21,523 bases of DNA from CAKVOD01 sp050872805 (GTDB lineage: Bacteria; Bacillota; Clostridia; Christensenellales; UBA1242): assembly GCA_050872805.1 (NCBI GenBank), contig JBNMHN010000009.1, positions 1 through 21,523 on the forward strand, read 5' to 3'. The position numbers and the translations under genes are program-made. Each line of letters begins with the position of its first letter. Within the stretch, counting starts at the first letter, position 1. Shown piece after piece: positions 16,429-21,523 of this stretch. The notes beneath the pieces were generated by a model. The model did not search any database, was not told where the DNA came from, and saw only the letters and a program-made list of their open reading frames with translations.

Positions 16429-16449
16429 AATGATTTTAACAACTAATGA

Positions 16450-16477
16450 AAAATAGCGGCATTTTTTGCCACTATTT
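16450..16477 (-). terminator. Terminator downstream of the 138-residue unknown gene
   Basis: On the minus strand, AAATAGTGGC and GCCGCTATTT form a 10-bp stem with one imperfect pair and a 7-nt A-rich loop, and T residues follow. It lies between the unknown gene and the pcrA promoter. A second 5-bp hairpin, AGTGC/GCACT, lies just upstream in transcription. Confidence 0.75.
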
Positions 16478-16534
16478 GAGTGCTATACGCACTTAGTACG
16501 CAAGAATGAAGCCACGTTTGCAAAGTAACTTTTG

Positions 16535-16951
16535 CTAAAACGCAAGTTCAATAGAGCGTGGGTGTTCTTCATTGTAGCGCTGTTTCATTTTTACAAATCG
16601 GTCTGAGAGTTTTAATATGTAGTTCTGTTTGTCGCGCTCGCTCAAGTTGTCATAGACGTCGTGGTCTATGAGCTTTGCAAGTGGACTCATTAGCAAATCG
16701 GATGATTCAAGCACTTTGCAAACCTTTTCATAAAATGCTTCGTCGTCCAGAACTTGTTGCTCGTCCTCTTTTGCGCAAATTGCGCGCTGAATTTTCCGCT
16801 TAAACTGCGCCTCAACCACGGCAATGCTTTCCCCATTTCTCAAAGCCTCTAAGATTGCTTGTTCTTTCTCCGCACGCATTTTTTGCCAAAAGCCGCTTTT
16901 CATTCGCTTGCGCGCTTCACGCGCATACTCCTTGAATGTTTTACCTTCCAT
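16535..16951 (-). CDS. Unrecognised 138-residue charged cytoplasmic protein
   Basis: I do not recognise this protein. The ATG at 16951 lies 8 nt after a perfect GGAGG, which decides the start over two in-frame Met codons 5 and 19 codons earlier. The first half is strongly charged and probably helical (KTFKEYAREARKRMKSGFWQ, then AEKEQAILEALRNGE). A short KRKIQRAICAKEDE stretch follows, and a second helical block contains DHDVYDNLSERDKQNYILKL and ends in EEHPRSIELAF. There is no signal peptide, membrane segment or cysteine cluster. A terminator follows. Upstream, between it and rpsU, are a tandem 16-bp repeat and a 16-bp palindrome, suggesting separate regulation. The basic helical N-terminus could bind nucleic acid or a ribosomal partner, but this is only inference. 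Confidence 0.75.
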   Translation of the reverse strand: MEGKTFKEYAREARKRMKSGFWQKMRAEKEQAILEALRNGESIAVVEAQFKRKIQRAICAKEDEQQVLDDEAFYEKVCKVLESSDLLMSPLAKLIDHDVYDNLSERDKQNYILKLSDRFVKMKQRYNEEHPRSIELAF

Positions 16952-16989
16952 TTCTAGCACCTCCATTTCAGGCAATGTTAGTCTATCAT

Positions 16990-17005
16990 AATATTGTACA
17001 ATATT
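16990..17005. promoter_or_regulatory. 16-bp perfect palindrome upstream of the unknown gene
   Basis: AATATTGTACAATATT reads identically on both strands. It lies about 40 bp before the ATG of the unknown gene, next to -10-like sequence (TATGAT at 16983-16988). It could be a dimeric repressor operator. I do not recognise the regulator. Confidence 0.4.
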
Positions 17006-17070
17006 CAAAGCGTTTTAGATAAAGAAATAGAGAAAAATCAAAAATAAGTGAAAAATCGTCATTTTTTCTT

Positions 17071-17107
17071 CAATTTTTCGCGCACAACCTCCAATTTTTC
17101 GCGCACA
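17071..17107. repeat. Tandem 16-bp direct repeat with 21-bp period
   Basis: CAATTTTTCGCGCACA occurs at 17071-17086 and again, identical, at 17092-17107. The 21-bp period is two DNA turns, so both copies face the same side. It lies between the rpsU terminator and the unknown gene. Confidence 0.65.
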
Positions 17108-17172
17108 TTTTGATTTTTGTGACATAAACACAAAAAAATCTATAAATACATCAATTTTTTCAAATTGCATAG

Positions 17173-17198
17173 AAAAAGGCAGCATAACTTGCTGCCTT
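17173..17198 (-). terminator. Intrinsic terminator of rpsU
   Basis: On the minus strand, a GGCAGCA/TGCTGCC stem extended by flanking A-T pairs has a short loop and TTTTT beyond it. It starts 13 nt after the rpsU stop. Confidence 0.92.
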
Positions 17199-17210
17199 GT
17201 CTCATAAAGA

Positions 17211-17390
17211 TTACGACTTTCTAATTCTTTTTCTAGCCGCTTCTTCTTTCTTTTTGCGTTGTACGCTTGGTTTTTCATACGCTTCCTTTCTGCGGATGTC
17301 GCCAATGATACCATCTTTTTGGCATTTACGTTTAAAACGTTTCAATGCGCTATCCAAAGACTCATTAGCACCAACTTTAACGGATGTCAT
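17211..17390 (-). CDS. rpsU: 30S ribosomal protein S21 (bS21)
   Basis: A 59-residue ORF from ATG 17390 to TAA 17211-17213. It reads SVKVGANESLDSALKRFKRK, followed by a cysteine, DIRRKEAYEKPSVQRKKKEE and a basic tail. This is the standard S21 pattern, a late-binding small-subunit protein that helps start translation near the anti-Shine-Dalgarno region. A GGTGGTGAG segment lies upstream of the ATG. It is monocistronic, with an excellent promoter and terminator; the dnaG/rpoD genes that often accompany rpsU are not here. Confidence 0.96.
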   Translation of the reverse strand: MTSVKVGANESLDSALKRFKRKCQKDGIIGDIRRKEAYEKPSVQRKKKEEAARKRIRKS

Positions 17391-17424
17391 CTATTTCTCA
17401 CCACCTATTTTTTAAAGATAACGG

Positions 17425-17453
17425 AGTATATCATAAATACTATGCTTTGTCAA
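17425..17453 (-). promoter_or_regulatory. Promoter of rpsU
   Basis: On the minus strand, a consensus TTGACA (17448-17453), a 17-bp spacer and TATACT (17425-17430). The predicted leader before the rpsU ATG is about 28 nt. Confidence 0.9.
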
Positions 17454-17579
17454 GCGAATATGTGCATTTTTTGAGGTATCTTCTTTTTTGTTAATTCTCA
17501 AAGTAAATTCTATAGTGGAATTTGATGTGAAATTTACTTATTATTATTTGTTAGTTAAATTTTCTATTTTGGGATTAAA

Positions 17580-19391
17580 CTACACGACAATGCAATTTTT
17601 CCACGACATATCGCCAGATAGCGCAAGTGAAAGAAACATTGAATCGTTTTCATTGGTCATAATTTCATAACAAGCACTACTGATAGGCGAAAGTTCACGC
17701 CCGTTGCAAAGCACTTCAAGACGGCTACCGATTGGACGAGTTACTAATATTGTATATGTTTTACCTTGCTGTAGTGTTTTTGTTGTTGTTATACTACCGC
17801 TTGAGAGTGAGTACTCCGCAATTTGTATGTTTTCATCCATTATTTTGAAAATAAAAAGGCTTTTTGTTGCGGTATTATTTGCATTAATACTTAATAATGT
17901 AGAGGGAATTAAAGTCTTTAGTTCACCTAAATTTAGATGTAGCGCTACACGCACGCCGCCAATGTTACTGTCAACATTAAAGTTATCACTATTACCATTT
18001 AAGTTGATCCCGCGCGCGCGTGTGCCATCTTCTAAACGACTAGAACGCAGCCACATCCAAGAACCTGTTGTAGCACGATCATAGCCGTTAAGCTCCCACA
18101 AACCTGTTCTGTTCGTCGTATGCTGTGTAGAGGTCGAACTTACTATAGCTTTTGCACTTGAGTATGTTTCTCCTTTAGAGGAATTATCATTTAAGTATAC
18201 TACATCATTTTTTTCATCATACAATCTACCTGTATCCTGCATTGTGCTAGTAGCTGTTTGCCCATAGCCTGTATGAAGTGTCTCAAAGCCACTTGGTACC
18301 CACAACTTGTCGTCATATACTGACTCCACTGTTCCACTCCAACTACTGTCCTTTTCACTAAGCCCGTCCATTCCATTTGACAGCATAAAACGTGTAGTTC
18401 CATCCTCATAACCGCTTGAACCAATACCGTTATTAGTGCCATATATTACCCTATTCACGTTATACGATGTTTGGTAAGCACTGCTTTGCCAGCCACCGAG
18501 ATTAAGCGCACCTGATGCTAGTTGACTTGGTGCTACTACATATTGGTCGAGGGCGCTGTATGTGCTTTTCAACGTTTCATATAGTGGCAAAACAGTTTTA
18601 TCTCTCAAATAACTTTGTGAGTAGTTGCTCTCATATCTATATGTTTTGTTATTATATGTAGTGTCACTACTTGGGTTAAATTGTGCGTCTATGTATGGCC
18701 TGCACATATAAAGTGTGAGGACGTCATTTTCACCGTTGATTGAGCGGTATACTGCTTGCCAGTATTGTGCTGATGCGGCATCTACGCTGTTTGCTGTGGT
18801 CGTTGTGTCCTCAAACAACTTGACAAGTATTTGTGCGTTGCCTTTTTGGGCGGCTGACCAATTGTTTTGGGTACCGTACTGTCCAAAATTTTTTGCTGAA
18901 AGGTATGTTGGGGCGTTGGAGTTTTCTGTTGTGCCTTTACATACGCTTTCACTGTTTACCATATTTAGCAAATCGACTAAGACTTCCGCATTCACTGTTC
19001 CGTCCGTTTTAAACAAAGGCTTGATGTTAGTATTGACAACGCCTGTGCTTGTATCTGCAGAACCCGTTGTTTTACTGCGGGCGCTATCGCCTGCTATGAA
19101 CACGGGCGCGTTGATGTAGAATGTGCTATCACTTGGCCCACCTGCCGTTAGATTATAGTGTGCGGCTAGCCCAGCAAGTGGACATAATGAAAATGCTGCA
19201 AATATGCAAATCGTCAAAAGCCACAACAGTATTTGTGTGGTTCGCGATATTTTATATTCAGTTTTTATACCTTTCGACGCAAAAATTTGTAAATTTCGAC
19301 TCTTATTTTTTGCTCGTTTTGAAATTGAGGTTTGTCCTAATTGTGGATAACTATTGTACGCCCCCCCCCCCCATTTAGTTAAGTACTTCAT
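17580..19391 (-). CDS. Membrane-anchored surface protein with DUF6273-like domain and poly-G tract
   Basis: A 603-residue protein with an unusual 52-residue basic N-terminus, one membrane segment or signal anchor (about 53-74, ILLWLLTICIFAAFSL) and a long Ser/Thr/Asn/Tyr-rich extracellular part. Residues about 325-490 resemble the DUF6273-like module of clostridial surface proteins: LWVPSGFE near 363, SWMWLRSS near 444 and GGVRVALHLNL near 478. No LPXTG sorting signal or cell-wall repeat is seen. AGGAG precedes ATG 19391 by 9 nt. Codons 7-11 lie in an uninterrupted 12-G tract (C12 at 19361-19372). One G fewer or more creates a stop after 17 or 13 codons respectively, so the gene looks switchable. 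In the deposited state it is ON. Function is unknown; an adhesin or host-contact role is inference. Confidence 0.85.
   Translation of the reverse strand: MKYLTKWGGGAYNSYPQLGQTSISKRAKNKSRNLQIFASKGIKTEYKISRTTQILLWLLTICIFAAFSLCPLAGLAAHYNLTAGGPSDSTFYINAPVFIAGDSARSKTTGSADTSTGVVNTNIKPLFKTDGTVNAEVLVDLLNMVNSESVCKGTTENSNAPTYLSAKNFGQYGTQNNWSAAQKGNAQILVKLFEDTTTTANSVDAASAQYWQAVYRSINGENDVLTLYMCRPYIDAQFNPSSDTTYNNKTYRYESNYSQSYLRDKTVLPLYETLKSTYSALDQYVVAPSQLASGALNLGGWQSSAYQTSYNVNRVIYGTNNGIGSSGYEDGTTRFMLSNGMDGLSEKDSSWSGTVESVYDDKLWVPSGFETLHTGYGQTATSTMQDTGRLYDEKNDVVYLNDNSSKGETYSSAKAIVSSTSTQHTTNRTGLWELNGYDRATTGSWMWLRSSRLEDGTRARGINLNGNSDNFNVDSNIGGVRVALHLNLGELKTLIPSTLLSINANNTATKSLFIFKIMDENIQIAEYSLSSGSITTTKTLQQGKTYTILVTRPIGSRLEVLCNGRELSPISSACYEIMTNENDSMFLSLALSGDMSWKNCIVV
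19361..19372 (-). repeat. G12 homopolymer in codons 7-11 of the surface protein gene
   Basis: Twelve uninterrupted C residues on the plus strand (G on the coding strand) start 20 nt after the A of the ATG. The gene is in frame with 12 G. With 11 G the frame stops at TAG ten bases short of QLG, and with 13 G it stops at TAG just after the tract. This is a typical slipped-strand contingency tract. Confidence 0.85.
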
Positions 19392-19466
19392 TATTTCTTT
19401 CTCCTTTGCTAAATCATTTGTAATTTTATGGCATCACATATACGCTAAAATCACATCTATAGTTTT

Positions 19467-19495
19467 AGTTTACCACATTAGAAAAAAAATATCAA
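19467..19495 (-). promoter_or_regulatory. Promoter of the surface protein gene, with T8 tract in the spacer
   Basis: On the minus strand, TTGATA (19490-19495), a 17-bp spacer and TAAACT (19467-19472) with an extended-10 TG. Eight consecutive T (plus-strand A at 19482-19489) lie inside the spacer. The leader before the ATG is about 70 nt. Confidence 0.65.
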
Positions 19496-19519
19496 ATGAT
19501 TTTATTGCTTTTTTGATAT
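19489..19519. promoter_or_regulatory. Inverted repeat overlapping the -35 of the surface protein promoter
   Basis: ATATCAAA (19489-19496) and TTTGATAT (19512-19519) are an exact 8-bp inverted repeat with 15 bp between. The proximal arm covers the -35. It could be an operator. The AT-rich context makes chance possible. Confidence 0.35.
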
Positions 19520-19613
19520 CAAGCAATATTTCTGCAAGTTTTTGGTCTACCCATATGTTTTGTTTAGTATTCTTATCAATTTAGAGTGATTTTTATAACT
19601 TATAGAAAAAACG

Positions 19614-19637
19614 AAAAGAAATCATACGACTTCTTTT
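19614..19637 (-). terminator. Intrinsic terminator overlapping the hup stop codon
   Basis: On the minus strand, AAAAGAAGTC and GATTTCTTTT form a 10-bp stem with one G-U pair and the tetraloop GTAT. CG and a T run follow. The stop TGA (19622-19624) sits inside the hairpin. Confidence 0.7.
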
Positions 19638-19894
19638 TTAAATCTGACGCCGCTGCGAAAGACGGGCGCGCGGCGGGCGTTGTATTTGTCAAAATTGCCT
19701 GTCATAGGGTTGTATATTAGGCGTCCTTTGCGCTCTACCATTTTGAAGCAACCAAAATTTGTGATGTTGACATTGTCGCCACGCTTAAGTGCTTCAATCA
19801 CGATGTTTTGAAACTCCTCTATTGCTGACCTGCTTTCGCTTAGTGTTAGGTTCGTTTTGCGCGATAGTTCTTCAATTAGTCCTTTTTTGTTCAT
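19622..19894 (-). CDS. hup: DNA-binding protein HU
   Basis: A small dimeric nucleoid protein that bends DNA. The start is ATG 19894, seven bases after a perfect GGAGG, giving 90 residues, the standard HU length; the longer frame has no support. It opens MNKKGLIEELSRKTNLT, then RGDNVNITNFGCFKMVERKG. In the DNA-inserting arm the usual RNPxTG loop reads YNPMTGNFDKYNARRAPVFR. It follows the spoVB-like gene by 58 nt in the same direction. In many Firmicutes, mazG sits between the two; here it is missing. I find no clear promoter in the gap, so it may be co-transcribed. Confidence 0.94.
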   Translation of the reverse strand: MNKKGLIEELSRKTNLTLSESRSAIEEFQNIVIEALKRGDNVNITNFGCFKMVERKGRLIYNPMTGNFDKYNARRAPVFRSGVRFKKEVV

Positions 19895-19952
19895 AGTTGT
19901 TCCTCCGCCTAAATTTTTGCCATTTACAAACCTTTTATACAAAACTATGGTA

Positions 19953-21503
19953 CTATGTTGATTGAATGTTGTGAAAGTATTTTGCTATGGTTTGTTTGTT
20001 ATAGGCGCGTCCGTAATTTAGCAACAAAACTGTTAGCGGGTACATTGCCCCACCAACTAGGAACATTGTAATTGTTTGGATAAAGCCAACGCCTATAATT
20101 TGCTTGATTGCGTACATTGACGTTGCCATCATCACACACGCGAGCGCAGGTAAAATTATATCGTATTGCAGTGATAATCTTATTTTGATGTACTTTGTGA
20201 GATTATGAAGATTGAGAATTGCGCAAACGATGTAGCAAGCAAGCGTTGACCACATTGCGCCATATATATTGATGCTTGGAGTTAAAACCAAAACAAGCGT
20301 TAGCATAACTTTCAAAAAACAAGCGCCAACCATATTGTATACAGGAACTTTTGTTTTATCAATTGATTGTAGTATTGTCGTTGCAACTTGCACAAGTGCG
20401 ATGAACAAAATGGCGAATGCCCCTATTCTTAGCAAGTTGCTTGCGACTTGAAATTCGTCTATAGCACCGACTTTGAGTCCATTTTTGAAAAGAAAATATA
20501 TTATATCTTTTGGAAAAACGAGAAATGCAACTGCGCACGGCAGCGCAATGAATAGCACAAGTCGCAGTGCCGAAGTTGATTTTTCCGCCACAAGGTTTGC
20601 TTGGTGATTTGAGTGCAGTTTTGATATTATTGGAATAACCATTGTTGCGACCGCCATTGATAAGACGACGGGCAAATTGATAAGTGAATTGACAACGCCT
20701 GTCAAGATTCCGTACATATTTGTAGCCGTAGATGTCGAATAGCCTATATGTTTTAGCAAATTGATTATCAAAAAACTGTCGATTAGTAGCGTCAGTGGCA
20801 TAATCATACTGCTGAGCGTCATTGGAATTGTTGTTTTGACAATTGATTTAATAGATATATTCTCATATGCGTTTTGTGTGTTCTTTCTTTGCGAAAACAA
20901 ATACTGTATCACAATCATAAAAAGTGCAAATATTTCGCTGAGTGTAACGCCGAGCACGGCACCAAATGCGCCAAACATAAGCCCGCGCGAGATAAACAAA
21001 CTTGCAAACAATAGCCCAAAAATCAATTTGAACAACTGCTCAATTATTAGCGAAATTGAAGTTGGCAAGATGTTTTGCTTACCTTGAAAATATCCGCGAA
21101 AAACCGAAAGTACACCAACAAAGAATATTGCTGGCGCAATGCCGACATAAACGAGCCACGCATCGCCGTTGCCTTGCAATGTGGCAATGGGCTTGGAAAG
21201 CAGCGCAAGCGCGAGGCTCATAAACAAAGAAATGCCAGCAAAGAAAAGTAGTGATTTACGAACAACTGCCCTATTTTTTGTGCCACTACCGCTTGCTACA
21301 ATTTTCGCAATTGCGTTTGGCACTCCTGTGGAACACAAAACAAGCAACGTTGAGTAAAGCGGAAATATCATTTGATAAAGCCCCAGCCCCTCTGCACCAA
21401 GAACGTATGTTAGCGGTATGCGATAGACTGCACCAATCACTTTTGCAAAGAAACTAGCAAGCGCTAAGATGAGCGAACCAACTATAAAATTTTGTTTTTT
21501 CAT
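19953..21503 (-). CDS. SpoVB/MurJ-like polysaccharide flippase (MOP superfamily)
   Basis: A 516-residue integral membrane protein with about 14 hydrophobic segments, starting GSLILALASFFAKVIGAVYR and continuing RIPLTYVLGAEGLGLYQMIF. This is typical of the SpoVB/PST family, which moves lipid-linked oligosaccharides or peptidoglycan precursors across the membrane. SpoVB itself is needed for spore cortex synthesis. Sporulation-specific SpoVB, YabM-like and vegetative MurJ-like members cannot be separated here. The nearby hup fits the spoVT-yabM-hup neighbourhood and the spoVM in this window fits sporulation. ATG 21503 lacks a clear Shine-Dalgarno; it overlaps a TGA (ATGA) in a frame open to the window edge, suggesting coupling to an upstream gene. 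Confidence 0.9.
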   Translation of the reverse strand: MKKQNFIVGSLILALASFFAKVIGAVYRIPLTYVLGAEGLGLYQMIFPLYSTLLVLCSTGVPNAIAKIVASGSGTKNRAVVRKSLLFFAGISLFMSLALALLSKPIATLQGNGDAWLVYVGIAPAIFFVGVLSVFRGYFQGKQNILPTSISLIIEQLFKLIFGLLFASLFISRGLMFGAFGAVLGVTLSEIFALFMIVIQYLFSQRKNTQNAYENISIKSIVKTTIPMTLSSMIMPLTLLIDSFLIINLLKHIGYSTSTATNMYGILTGVVNSLINLPVVLSMAVATMVIPIISKLHSNHQANLVAEKSTSALRLVLFIALPCAVAFLVFPKDIIYFLFKNGLKVGAIDEFQVASNLLRIGAFAILFIALVQVATTILQSIDKTKVPVYNMVGACFLKVMLTLVLVLTPSINIYGAMWSTLACYIVCAILNLHNLTKYIKIRLSLQYDIILPALACVMMATSMYAIKQIIGVGFIQTITMFLVGGAMYPLTVLLLNYGRAYNKQTIAKYFHNIQST

Positions 21504-21523
21504 ACGAATAGTTTGTGCTTTGA
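21500..21523 (-). CDS. Possible 3' end of an upstream gene
   Basis: Reading from the right edge on the minus strand gives seven sense codons and then TGA overlapping the spoVB-like ATG (ATGA). This is what the end of a coupled upstream gene would look like, but so few codons cannot prove it. Confidence 0.25.
   Translation of the reverse strand, partial: SKHKLFV

Noticed and set aside
17015..17314. 99-residue minus-strand frame with CARKI repeats
   Set aside because: It overlaps rpsU in another frame and reads through the rpsU terminator; the apparent peptide repeat is the 21-bp DNA repeat.
1..21523. CRISPR array, transposon, prophage or integrative element
   Set aside because: No regularly spaced repeats, transposase, integrase or flanking target duplications were seen; gene content is conserved housekeeping apart from the surface protein and two unknown genes.

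Overview
The window is from a low-GC, AT-rich bacterium of the Firmicutes (Clostridia-like). The evidence is strong TTGACA/TATAAT-type promoters, AGGAGG-type ribosome binding sites, U-tailed intrinsic terminators, a GatCAB amidotransferase, FakA/YloV with its Asp23-like partner, and two sporulation-type genes. These are a spoVM gene of only 25 codons, found by reading the sequence directly, and a spoVB-family flippase. Together they suggest a spore former or a descendant of one. I cannot name the genus from sequence alone.

Layout, left to right. (1) 1-155: tRNA-Gly (cut by the window edge) and tRNA-Val, minus strand, behind two stacked promoter-like sites. (2) 470-850: a free-standing minus-strand unit encoding a 42-residue, six-cysteine, lysine/serine/alanine-rich peptide I do not recognise, with its own candidate promoter, structured leader, strong RBS and perfect terminator. 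(3) 985-3216: yloU and fakA (minus) divergent from rpmB (plus). (4) 3677-3803: spoVM on the plus strand, with a possible sigma-E-like promoter. (5) 3832-12042: one long minus-strand operon, gatC-gatA-gatB-rpoZ-priA-rlmN-rsgA-rpe, with very short gaps or overlaps. Its last gene, rpe, carries a one-base frameshift. (6) 12090-16428: pcrA-ligA, where pcrA appears to be transcribed as a leaderless mRNA. (7) 16450-17453: rpsU with its own promoter and terminator, then an unrecognised 138-residue gene preceded by a 16-bp tandem repeat and a 16-bp palindrome. (8) 17580-19495: a 603-residue membrane-anchored surface protein with a 12-G tract in codons 7-11 and a T8 tract inside its promoter spacer. (9) 19614-21523: HU and a SpoVB-family flippase, running in from the right edge.

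Most of the window is conserved housekeeping: translation (tRNAs, L28, S21, GatCAB, RsgA, RlmN), replication and repair (PcrA, LigA, PriA, HU), transcription (omega subunit) and fatty-acid activation (FakA). The order spoVM-rpmB-yloU-yloV next to rpe-rsgA-rlmN-priA-rpoZ matches the conserved Bacillus/Clostridium cluster, but here it is fused to gatCAB and pcrA-ligA, and several usual members (def, fmt, rsmB, prpC, prkC, thiN, coaBC, gmk) are absent from the window.

The best leads for new biology are the six-cysteine peptide unit, the apparently phase-variable surface protein, the unknown gene with its repeat/palindrome control region, the rpe frameshift and the leaderless pcrA start.
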